Below, piece after piece: positions 6,822 to 14,923 of a stretch of DNA of 14,923 nucleotides. A model generated the notes under the pieces. The model did not search any database. It saw only the letters and a program-made list of their open reading frames with translations, and was not told where the DNA came from. A program made the translations under genes and the position numbers. Positions within the stretch are counted from its first letter, which is position 1. Every line of letters starts with the position of its first letter. The stretch is from Basidiobolus heterosporus B8920 (taxonomy: Eukaryota > Basidiobolomycota > Basidiobolomycetes > Basidiobolales > Basidiobolaceae), in NCBI GenBank assembly GCA_000697455.1, contig JNET01033074.1, forward strand, positions 1 through 14,923. The letters run 5' to 3'.

Positions 6822-9050
6822 ATGTCAGATACCTACAATTCAAACATCAAGCCTGAGGAAATTCAGGTATTCTCTTAGTTCTCTCAAAGTAAACTGTTCC
6901 TTTTTTTGATGACTTAAATTTCGTGCCTTCGACAAACGTAGGATAAGATCATGTACAAATTGGCTGAATTTGGATATGGTGCTGAAGATGGTAAGTGTAC
7001 GGCTATTTCGAACGAAGGAACTTGGTATTCAAGAAATTTTCCGCGTTTTGTTTCTTTAGATCCGATGCTAGCTGAGTTTGTCGCCGTTATGGTAGCTAAT
7101 AAGAAAAGCCTGGAACAGGTGAACTCAGAAATGACAGATTGTAAGTGAAAATTACACCCTGGATTTCTCTATTAAATGGACGCGTATTTACTCGTATTTA
7201 AATCTAGTGATCGGTCCAGATTATAACCCAGCTTTTGGTGACTGGTTAATGCAATTTACCAACCCAACAAATCCCACAAGCGGTCCTGAAACTAAAAAAC
7301 CAGAGGACACCCCTACAGGTACGTAGTAGATCCAGTCCGATATTACTTGTGTGAAAGTTTTTCTTATTGGGATTTCTCTAGAATCAATGGCTGTGGACGA
7401 TAACTCTACCTCCAACAATACCTCCACGTAAGTACTTTCTTAATGCTCATCATACACTACCTGTCTAGGTTCTCAACGATCTATTACAGTCGCCTACAAG
7501 ATCCCCCGCAGAAAAATAGACTTTTGATGAATGCTCTGAGTAGTGTCAACAAAACCGAGGCAGAGAGTAAGCGTGAAAAACGCCGTCAGGATGATATGGA
7601 CATAGAAGAAAGTCAGGCCAATAGCCAAAAGCAACGTCGGACAAACCCAGGACGCGACAAACCTCTCCGAGGAAAACGTGGCAAACTCAATCATGGCGAC
7701 CGCGAAAGGGCTCATCAGAAATCGGCGGAAACAGTATTTACTATTTCGTTAGAGCCAAAAAGACACAATAAAATGACAGATGTATCCCCTGATATCATCA
7801 AAGAACTGCCACAACGTTGTACTTTTTGGCCCAATTGTACTAAAGGAGAAGATTGCAAATTTTTCCATCCTACTAAGCCATGCCGGCAAGTATCATTTAG
7901 TGTTGTTTGTGTATTATTCTGTTGGTTAACAACTTTCTATAGTGATTATCCTAATTGCCCTAATGGTAGCAAATGTATGTTTATTCACCTCGATGATGAA
8001 AAGGCCGAGCCAAACAAGAAAATTGTCGCATGCAAATTTGGGGCTAAATGCACGAACCCTGATTGCAAGTTCTCTCATCCAAGTCCAGCGGCTATTGCTA
8101 CTACTGCCAGTAAGTTGTCCAAAATTACCCACCCAGCCACTCTAATTTGCGGTGTAGATTAAGTTGCATCTGTTACTAGAATCTGAAAAGGCTGAGCGCT
8201 GTCGTTATTATCCAAATTGTAAGAACATCCACTGCACATATAGCCATGTTGATGAGCCACAACCAAACTATGGGTATGTCTCCAACTCAGATACTATTAT
8301 AAGGCTCGATCTTGACTTTTGTTGATACTTTTCCAGTGAATCACTTGCACCAGATTCTGCCCCTCCATCCAACCCACTTCCAACCAAAAAGATTCCTGTA
8401 CAATGCCGTGATGGTTCAAATTGCACACGCCCAGGATGCCATTTTCTCCACCCTGGTGAAACTGCTCCGTAAGTTCGATCAATCGATGTTTCAGTTGCGC
8501 CAAACTAACGCATTTTTCAGTGAGCAACCAAGCAACAAAGTGCCCATTCAGTGCAGGGATGGGGCCGATTGTAAGCGACCAGGTTGTCATTTCTTGCACC
8601 CTGGAGAAGAGATGTCATCAAACGCCATTCCTGTAAGTACATTCAAAGTGTGTCCCTTATCGTCTCATTCATATCTAATCTTGTACGTGGGATTTAGTGC
8701 CGTTTTGGCGTTTACTGTAAACGCCCTGACTGTAAATTCTCACATCCTCATCGTCAAGCAGGCAGTCATATTAGCGAACGGCCATTCTCTGTTGATAACG
8801 ACAATGTTGTAGAAAAGCTTCCTGTAATCAATGGAAACTTGACGGGCAACACTTCGATGGGGATCAATGATACACCAAACCCTGGAGCGAACGATGATGA
8901 AAATGTCGACGTTATTATGGATTTGTAAGCATTCTACTTACGACCTACGACTTTACTAATCCATAAGGAGCCAATATGCAAAATGTATAATATATGTTTT
9001 CTCTTCATTTCAGTCATTCCAATTCACGTCAAGACAGAAACGTGAATTAA
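6822..9050 (+). CDS. NAB2: Nab2/ZC3H14-type nuclear poly(A)-RNA-binding protein, seven CCCH fingers (498 aa, 12 exons)
   Basis: Exons: 6822-6866, 6942-6990, 7060-7140, 7208-7318, 7382-7427, 7490-7885, 7943-8109, 8180-8273, 8337-8468, 8521-8632, 8698-8924, 9014-9050. Nab2 binds poly(A) tails in the nucleus, limits tail length and helps mRNA export. Residues 1-80 resemble the Nab2 PWI-like domain (DPMLAEFVAVMVANKKS, then IGPDYNPAFGDWL), which contacts nuclear-pore Mlp proteins in yeast. A basic stretch follows (about 138-185, KREKRRQ, KQRR, RGKRGK), a likely nuclear localisation region. Seven CCCH fingers follow: C221-H237, C242-H258, C273-H288, C306-H321, C353-H368, C385-H400, C412-H427, the same number as yeast Nab2. 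Two junctions are open: exon 6 may start at 7469 instead of 7490 (both in frame), and the last intron may be unused, which would end the protein at TAA 8926-8928. The intron 7886-7942 is GC-AG. Confidence 0.93.
7886..7942 (+). other. GC-AG intron inside the NAB2 zinc-finger region
   Basis: Finger 2 requires TGCCG joined to TGATTATCCT (giving PCRDYPNC). This puts the donor at GCAAGT, the usual form of the rare GC-AG class, and the acceptor at TTTCTATAG after a GTTAAC branch-like motif. The nearby GT (in CAAGTATC) gives an immediate stop after splicing. The 57-nt intron is in frame and stop-free, so retention would insert 19 mostly hydrophobic residues between fingers 1 and 2. Confidence 0.8.
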
Positions 9051-9769
9051 GCTATAAACTCTTTGCCATCCCCTTTTATTTCTTTCTTATATGAGGCCTT
9101 ATTTTTCCTCAATAATTTTGAATGCTCTAATATATGAAAGTAAAAGATGTTCTGGACCACAGCGACTCTTAATACTAACTCCAGTTTATTTGCTTACCAA
9201 TAGAGGTTCACTACTACAAAAGAGATAAAGTATTTTACTCCAGCACTGTTCACCTTGGCATGCATTGTGACTCTAGTTTGAATCTTTTCTTTATTTGCGA
9301 TCTGGCGCCTTGTCTGTAACAGGAGTAAAACCTAGCAGGTGTATTCTAGTGAGGTAGAGGCTTGCTTGTTGCTCGCTTGCTAAATGAAATCCTCCGCAAA
9401 CAGAAAGAGATATTAGTTGCATATGGATCCACAAGAGTAACTGTAACTCAGTAAGAAACATTGACAGTGGCTATGGAATTTTTTGTTATTGATCTGTATC
9501 ATGGATCCCATTGCTGTTTGTCTCGTGCATATTGCATGCACCAACGTGGAAGATTATGATGAATGTGAACATTGATAAATCTGGGTTAGTCCAATCTTTT
9601 CGTCGCTAGCTTGTGCATCTACATCTGCATTTGCGTCAGGGATGAACACTGTGTTGACAGCTCAGGATCCTCGATGTCAAGAGAAGGCAGGCCCATATAT
9701 AAGGAGCTTTCAGGCGAGAGCTCAGGCACTTGATTGTTATAATCAATATTTCGGAATTAATTTCTTCAA
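9051..9769 (+). promoter_or_regulatory. 720-bp NAB2 to tyrosinase intergenic region with the tyrosinase promoter
   Basis: The region contains the NAB2 3' flank and the tyrosinase upstream region. There are three GGATCC palindromes (9425-9430, 9503-9508, 9665-9670), an inverted repeat GTGCAT/ATGCAC with a 5-nt spacer (9525-9541) and the TATA box at 9696-9702. The predicted 5' UTR holds a small inverted repeat, TTGATT/AATCAA with a 5-nt spacer (9730-9746). I see no gene on either strand. Confidence 0.5.
9696..9702 (+). promoter_or_regulatory. TATA box of the tyrosinase gene
   Basis: TATATAA within CCCATATATAAGGAG lies 68-74 nt upstream of the ATG at 9770. Initiation about 30 nt downstream would leave a 5' UTR of about 40 nt without an upstream ATG. 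Confidence 0.65.
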
Positions 9770-11255
9770 ATGTTGACCAAGTTTATCCCTTTTGGTTTTG
9801 CCCTACTTGGCCTCTTCTCGGATTTCATAGTAAACGCACAGACGTGCGGAACCCCTTATGTGCGTAGAGAAATTCGCGAAATTTCGAAACAAGAGTGGAA
9901 TGACTTTGTCACTGCAATCCGGGCCCTTCATTCAGGTCCACCGCCCACTACATACGATAAATTGGTGGCAATTCATCTCCAGTATGTACCCAGCGCGCAC
10001 AGTAGCCCCCTGTTTTTCCCCTGGCACCGAAGATTCATGAAAGAATTCGAGCTTGCTCTTCAACAAATCAACCCGAATGTGATTGTGCCTTACTGGGTGA
10101 GTAGTTAACTCATTGATAAGAATATACAGTAAAATGATGACTAACATTGAACGCTATAGGATTGGACCATTGATTCCCAAGCTCCGGAGCAAAGCATTCT
10201 CTTCCGCCCAGACTACTTTGGGGCTAGTGGCGATACCGAATGTGTAATCGATGGCCCCTTCAGGAATTGGAACATGGCAGTTCCCAAAGAGCATTGTTTA
10301 AAGCGTCGCTGGAACAAAGGAAAGCAAATCGGTGCGTTGTACCCACCAGAACTTCTCGCAAAGATCTGTCAGCAATCGAGGAGCTTCCAGGAATTTCGAA
10401 TCGCGATCGAAGCAGCACCACATGCTCTGGTACATGCCAACATTGGTGGGAATGGTGGCGACGTTAGCACTATGTGGAGCCCTAATGAGTAGGTTCAGTT
10501 AATTACTGTCTCCTATCGATAGACTTGTCTAACCATATTTGACTAGCCCAATTTTCTGGGTCCATCACGCCTACGTTGATAAGATTTGGGCATATTTCCA
10601 GAGACTAAAGCCTAATATTGGAATGATGTATGAGGGTATCAGTAACGAGAACAAAACAGTTAGTCCTAATGATATCATTGAACCATTTGGTGTAACGGTA
10701 AAGGATGTTCTTGATATCAGCGATCCAGGACTGTGTTATACGTACAGTAAACCTGATGTACTGTCGTTAAGAGCGCCCAACTCCCAAAAGAACCGGAATC
10801 ATCCTAGGTCGGTCAAGCTTGCAGGTCATACCAAGAGAGATAACTCTGTGGGTCCAAATGATAGAGACGACGAGACTAAACTTCGAACTCCATCCCCAGT
10901 TCCTGAGAGTTGGGCGAAAATGAATGGCTTTAATATTGAGGATGTGCGTGCGTTAGAGAAGGAGTATAATGATTTTATTCAAAGAATCAATGACGACGAT
11001 GATTATGTTTCTCCTGTCTCCTTATCTAGAAAAAATGATACCATCAGGCGCTTAGTGGAAGGGACCTTGAGTAGTCTTTCGTTGTTCGAAGGAATGGAGG
11101 ATATCCCTATACTTGATATCTCCAAGTTGTTGAATGGAAATAAGCTGTTAGGAAATGGTCAAGTAGGGCATCTTGTTCATAAAGTAACTTCTGTACTGGG
11201 TGGTGAAGCTAAAGCCCCTGGGAAACACTCAGGAATATTAGGAGGACTTTTATAA
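9770..11255 (+). CDS. secreted tyrosinase / polyphenol oxidase (454 aa, 3 exons)
   Basis: Exons: 9770-10096, 10160-10488, 10547-11255. Tyrosinases are type-3 dicopper enzymes that oxidise monophenols and/or catechols to quinones, feeding melanin formation. A signal peptide (about 1-23, hydrophobic core FGFALLGLF, ending VNAQ) sends the protein to the secretory pathway. CuA ligands are H69, H77 and H86 (HSSPLFFPWHRRF has the expected H-x8-H). CuB ligands are H197, H201 and H225/H226 (PHALVHANIGG, then DPIFWVHHAYVDKIW). The YxY motif that closes the catalytic core is Y283-T-Y285. A C-terminal extension of about 168 residues follows, with a Lys-Arg pair at 315-316. The usual fungal thioether Cys two residues before the second CuA His is absent (Ser75), and the residue after the first CuB His is Ala198, not Asn; Glu193 fits the water-keeper position. 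Monophenolase versus catechol oxidase activity cannot be decided from sequence. Confidence 0.95.
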
Positions 11256-11423
11256 ATAATCCAAAGAAATTACTAGACACCTTTCTTAGCTACACTATTT
11301 ATTACCAATTCCCCTTAGTGAATCCATTGCATCCACCTTTTTTTGTACGGGGTTTGGTAGGATGTTTCTTACACGAAGACTCAAATATACCCACTACCCA
11401 ACACCCCTTCGAAGCTTATTCAC

Positions 11424-11429
11424 AATAAA
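11424..11429 (+). terminator. candidate poly(A) signal AATAAA of the tyrosinase gene
   Basis: AATAAA lies about 170 nt past the tyrosinase stop, in AT-rich DNA. Other weak A-rich signals occur closer to the stop (AAATAATCC just after it), so the exact site is uncertain. Confidence 0.35.
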
Positions 11430-11686
11430 CAAAATATGTACAATCAACTCGAGCAAGGCACTGCAAGGGCAGCGATTAAGCCAATGAACGCCTAGTGTTG
11501 ATTTTATTGCTGAGATGCCGATGCGTGAAAGATCTCACGTAGAGTGTAGAAAAATCCATCGATCGATCCAACGAAAGGAAGGCCTCACAGCGCTGTTTCC
11601 GGCATTGAAGGAAAAGGTCAAACATTGGATTTCAGGGGCCTAATTGGTTTATTACGTCTTGCGGGATCATCGAGATTTATGTTATC

Positions 11687-11754
11687 ATCGGCGATGGCTC
11701 GGTTTAGATTACCTCTTCTGATTCTACAATCCATCATCAATAGTCATCGCCGAT
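11687..11754. repeat. 10-bp perfect inverted repeat, 48-nt spacer
   Basis: ATCGGCGATG (11687-11696) and CATCGCCGAT (11745-11754) are exact reverse complements. They lie about 500 bp upstream of the WC-2 start. GC-rich arms in an AT-rich background suggest a paired regulatory site or a hairpin. Confidence 0.6.
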
Positions 11755-12260
11755 TGTTCCTCATTTATTTATCGATCTTCTGATTTCTTGCCTTGTTATT
11801 TCCATAATTCATACTGGAGTAACAATAGATTGGCCTATATGTGTGGTTTGAATAGATTCTATTTTATTCCGAATCTCTCAAAGCACTACTTTTTTAGTAA
11901 ATTATCAAGATTCCTGATATTTTCGTTGCTTGCACATTTGTGGATGAGTTCCCAAATATTGTTTGGTAGATACATTTTGTGTCCTAATTATGCAACACAT
12001 TTACTGTGGAAGTTTATAAGGAGGATGGCTGCCTTCTCTGATGAAGCTTTTTCACTATAGTCACCAGTTAACTGTTATTTATTCAGTAAACCAACCATCG
12101 CTGTCCTTTCGAAGTACCTCCTAATACACTACTACTGCATCGGTTTTTATCGGAGCAGGTCTCTGCGCACATTTCTCAGAGCCTCATTCACCTTCTATAG
12201 TTTCTCCAATATACTTGAGTTAGTAAAGTGAGAGAATACTGTTGACGCAACTGTCAAGTT

Positions 12261-13467
12261 ATGAACGGTTCTTACAATCACTTGTGTGACACAGATCCTA
12301 ATTCTGTGTTAAAAGAGTCACAAGAAACAAGTGACTCCTCATTTACACCTAATGGATATAACAAGGCGTCAAATTCCACCACTTCTAAAGGGTCCGCCTC
12401 CAAACAACACACAGAGACGTTTCTCACGGAATTTACCAAGCGAAAAAATTGGCCACAAAAAATTGTACACGGATTAAAAGATATATATTATGTCATTACG
12501 AGCTCAAGCAAACTCATATTCTGCTCACCGTCCTGTCAAGAGTTAACCGGATACTCTCCCGGGGAATTAGTAGGTAGAAATATTAGTGATTTCATACACG
12601 TAGACGATATCGACACGTTTATCCGTGACTTAAACTGTGGTGCTACGAAGAAATCCTTCTCGTTGTTTTATCGGTTCCGGAAGAAGGATGACAAATTTGT
12701 AATGTTAGAAGTCCAATGTAGACCTTTCTTCACCGAGGAGGACAACAATATCCCCTCTTGTTTCTTTTGTAATGCACGGCAATACCCATCCAAAGCGAGC
12801 TCTCTGTTAGATACTTTTCTTGAAATGAAAATCGAAAATGAACTTCTCCGGCGACGCCTAAAAGAGCACGGTCATATCCCTGAGGAAAACGGTACACCGA
12901 GTACCTCAAGTACCAGCGATGAGTGTTCTAGCATCGATCCTGCAACCCCAATTGATAGTCAATCTATTTCAAGTGCAGTCAAAAAAACTGAGCCAAACCA
13001 GCGAAGTTCTATAGATTTGCGCGGAGGCTCTGTGGAGACTCCTTGCCGAAACTCTGAAGCTGAATCTTGTGTTGATGACGATTCTGGTTCAAGATCAAGA
13101 AAAAAGGTACACCTATTTCTTCCACTCTTTCATGATAAGATACTTCAACTCCAGAAGTCGTTATTATTCTTATCAGTATAAAAGGGTTTCTTCTTAAAGA
13201 AAACTGAGTGTATTGATTATGTATGCTCGTTCCCACTTAGAAAAAACATAATGCTGAAGAAGAGCAAGTGCACGCATGTACCGAATGTGGAACAGTCAAA
13301 TCCCCAGAATGGAGAAGAGGCCCTCAGGGCCCCAAAACGTAAGAGCACTGGAATTCAAGTTATTCTCTCCTCAGACTCTTGTCTACCTTATCTGACTGGT
13401 TTCTTACTATAGACTATGTAACGCGTGCGGTCTACGATGGGCCAAAAAATCCAAACATAAGCAGTAA
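12261..13467 (+). CDS. wc-2: White-collar-2 type PAS/GATA-zinc-finger regulator (332 aa, 3 exons)
   Basis: Exons: 12261-13106, 13241-13338, 13413-13467. WC-2 pairs through its PAS domain with the LOV photoreceptor WC-1 to form the nuclear White Collar Complex, which binds light-response elements and drives blue-light genes. The PAS domain spans about 70-172 (GLKDIYYVITSSSKLIFCSP, GYSPGELVGRNISDFIHVDD, RFRKKDDKFVMLEVQCRPFF). It lacks the LOV flavin-binding cysteine motif, as expected for WC-2. A short helical segment follows (about 182-203, LLDTFLEMKIENELLRRRLK), then a Ser/Thr/acidic linker and a basic patch RSRKKKKH. The C-terminal GATA finger is C295-x2-C298-x18-C317-x2-C320 with [20 protein letters not shown], very close to Neurospora WC-2. 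The protein is short (Neurospora WC-2 has about 530 aa). Intron 1 lies just before the finger and intron 2 inside it. A glutamine-rich activation region is not seen. Confidence 0.95.
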
Positions 13468-14156
13468 ATCCGAGCGAGTTGTAGCGCTTTCTGCCTGTAA
13501 TTAATTGCATCTTTTGGCAGTAATCAACTAGTTGTTGTCTTGTCTTTTCGGTTACATTGGGCATAGTGCACCTAAAAGTCATCACGCCATAAGTTCGCCC
13601 CTCCCATATTTTGGTTGTTCAATTTCTCAGTTTATTGATAATATGTATTCTACTTTTCTTTCCTCTTAGGGTACCAATCATCCAGCAAGAGGCGCCAATA
13701 AACGTTCAATTTGTACTTGGAAGTTAGGGAATTGGCTAGGTTATTAGGGTATGAGGGCAATGGAGCCGAGTTATGAATTATTAAAAACACTTGATTCCTG
13801 TCTGTGGCTGAGCTCTCAATGGTCTTTGGGTTTTACATGATTAGGATATTTGTTAAGATATTTATTAGGCTATTTTATGGTGACCATCAGTAAGTAACTC
13901 ATATGGTATTCTAACCCTACTATTTATAGAGGCTCTAATTTGGGGTAAATTATGGAAGTTGGCTATTAGAAAAAAAGAGCAGCCATTTTTACTTTAGACC
14001 AAATCCTAAACATTGTACTACTCACTATAGTTCTTGTCTTACTATCAAGTGTACATTCATTCACTAAACTGCGAATAAAGGTACTTTTGCAACCTATCTA
14101 CTTCAGTACCTTAAGGTTCTTAACCACTCGTTTAATCCCTTTTACAGTCAAGTCTC
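13468..14156. other. 690-bp intergenic region between WC-2 and the acyltransferase gene
   Basis: The region holds the WC-2 3' flank, including AATAAA at 13697-13702 (230 nt past the stop), and the upstream region of the acyltransferase gene. It is AT-rich, with no gene or repeat that I can support. A CTATTTATAG at about 13919-13928 is the nearest TATA-like sequence, some 230 bp before the ATG. TTTTACAG just before the ATG resembles a splice acceptor, so a 5'-UTR intron is possible. Confidence 0.4.
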
Positions 14157-14923
14157 ATGGTGTTTACCATATATAAGCTGGCCTTGAACCTCTTCTGGCT
14201 CATCGTCAAAATCTTCTTTAGAGATATCAGTCAAAGAGGAGCTCATAAGATTCCTAAGAATGGCCCCGTGTTTTTCGTTGCCGCACCTCATGCTAACCAG
14301 GTTTCTTTTCTTTACTTGCTGTTGATTAAATGAAAGGCTAACCTTCATCTACACAGTTTCTAGATCCACTTTTGCTACTTTTCCATAGCCCTCGTCCTAT
14401 AAGTTTTCTCATGGCTGCTTCTTCCATGAGCCGGAAATACATTGGCGCATTCGGGCGGTCCATCAATTCGAGTACGTTTTTTCTCTTCTAGATATAACCA
14501 GAAGAAAATGATATTCTAGTTAGGTGTACTTACAAATCTACCCAAAACAGTTCCAGTCGCTAGAGCGCAAGACTATGCGAAGAAAGGCACCGGTTCAATT
14601 CAGCTTTTGGATCGATACAACGATCCCACCCGTATCACTGGGATTGGTACCAAATTCACCTCGGAAGTCGAGACAGGCTGGACAATTGCGTTGCCGAACA
14701 GTGCAGGTGCCTCGGTCATCGAGGAAGTTGTATCCGATACCGAGATCGTGGTCAAAAAGGAATTCAAAGAACTTAAAGCACTAGAACTTCTTACTGCTAG
14801 TGAAGGAACAAAGTTCAAGATAATTCCACACCTCGATCAATCTCAAGTATATGCCGCTGTGCATGAGCGCTTGAATCATGGCGGATGCGTCGGTATCTTT
14901 CCAGAAGGCGGCTCACATGACCG
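14157..14923 (+). CDS. SCT1/GPT2: glycerol-3-phosphate/dihydroxyacetone-phosphate acyltransferase, Gpt2/Sct1 family, 5' part
   Basis: Exons: 14157-14300, 14357-14471 and 14551 to the window edge, giving 210 codons before the cut. The enzyme puts the first acyl chain on glycerol-3-phosphate at the ER, the entry step to phospholipids and triacylglycerol. Residues 2-22 form a membrane segment, followed by FFRDISQRGAHKIPKNGPVF. The acyltransferase motif is APHANQFLDP (H45, D51), with the family-specific spacing also seen in yeast Sct1. Then come IPVARAQDYA (87-96), ITGIGTKFTSEV (from about 115), diagnostic of the Gpt2/Sct1 insert between motifs, and GIFPEGGSHD (201-210), the substrate-binding FPEG motif, at the very edge. 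The acceptor at 14550 is fixed by phase: it gives I87-P-V after NS. The start is first-ATG and fits the length of fungal homologues. The two yeast paralogues cannot be told apart here. Confidence 0.93.

Larger units (their letters stand above)
11256..12260 (+). promoter_or_regulatory. 1-kb region upstream of the WC-2 homologue, with GATCGA-type motifs
   Basis: The region contains the tyrosinase 3' flank and the WC-2 upstream region. GATC-rich sequence clusters here: ATCGATCGATC at 11558-11568 and ATCGATC at 11771-11777, both containing GATCGA (one strand or the other), the hexamer reported for White Collar Complex binding in Neurospora. An inverted repeat of 10 bp (11687-11696 and 11745-11754) lies between them. 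TTTATAAG at 12013-12020 is a possible TATA box. I see no credible gene. Confidence 0.45.

Noticed and set aside
7443-8162. Treating the 239-codon frame as a single NAB2 exon
   Set aside because: Its start lies in an intron, the GC-AG intron sits inside it, and its end runs into the intron at 8110. Finger motifs and phase require splicing.
11788-12060. 90-codon plus-strand frame upstream of WC-2
   Set aside because: It begins with a non-ATG codon, is rich in Phe, Tyr and Leu as expected of AT-rich DNA, and shows no domain.
14524-14784. 86-codon frame overlapping the acyltransferase exon
   Set aside because: It is a shifted shadow of the Gpt2/Sct1 reading frame, which shows clear family motifs.
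1-14923. Search for tRNA, rRNA, CRISPR, transposon or retroelement sequence
   Set aside because: No clover-leaf boxes, regular repeats, terminal repeats or transposase/reverse transcriptase motifs were seen by eye; a profile search would be needed to exclude degenerate copies.

Overview
The window looks like fungal nuclear DNA. It is AT-leaning and intron-dense: introns are about 50-80 nt, mostly GTAAGT-type donors with CTAAC-like branch regions and AG acceptors, with one 114-nt exception. It carries fungus-specific genes: the inositol phosphorylceramide synthase AUR1, a White-collar-2 type PAS/GATA protein, a Gpt2/Sct1-type glycerol-3-phosphate acyltransferase and a secreted tyrosinase. The intron density suggests an early-diverging fungus (Zoopagomycota or Mucoromycota, something like Basidiobolus). 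That placement is inference. No transposon, retroelement, tRNA, rRNA or CRISPR array was recognised.

Layout from left to right. (1) 1-184 (+): the last two exons of a small At2g23090-like zinc-binding protein. (2) 2513-396 (-): an 11-exon, 483-aa aldo/keto reductase-fold protein that converges on gene 1. (3) 4685-3624 (-): intronless AUR1, with a TATA box at 4797-4804. (4) 4686-6014: mostly non-coding DNA with a long palindrome and one candidate 33-codon ORF. (5) 6473-6015 (-): an unrecognised 152-aa membrane protein, divergent from gene 6. (6) 6822-9050 (+): a 12-exon NAB2/ZC3H14-type poly(A)-RNA-binding protein with a PWI-like N-terminus and seven CCCH fingers. (7) 9770-11255 (+): a secreted 454-aa tyrosinase with a TATA box at 9696-9702. 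(8) 12261-13467 (+): a compact 332-aa WC-2 homologue. (9) 14157 to the window edge (+): the 5' part of the Gpt2/Sct1 acyltransferase.

The genes are separate transcription units, not an operon. Two are membrane-lipid enzymes (AUR1 in the Golgi sphingolipid pathway, the acyltransferase in ER glycerolipid synthesis). Two may be linked by light biology: WC-2 is the DNA-binding half of the blue-light photoreceptor complex, its upstream region carries GATCGA motifs, and the gene just upstream makes a melanin-type oxidase.

The points most worth a second look are: the AKR with two of its four catalytic residues replaced and a long helical insertion; the tyrosinase with Ala after the first CuB histidine and no thioether cysteine; candidate light-response sites upstream of WC-2; a GC-AG intron and a duplicated zinc-finger exon in NAB2; and the orphan membrane protein. 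Exon structures were worked out by hand from splice consensus, reading phase and family motifs. I saw no entirely new multi-gene system.
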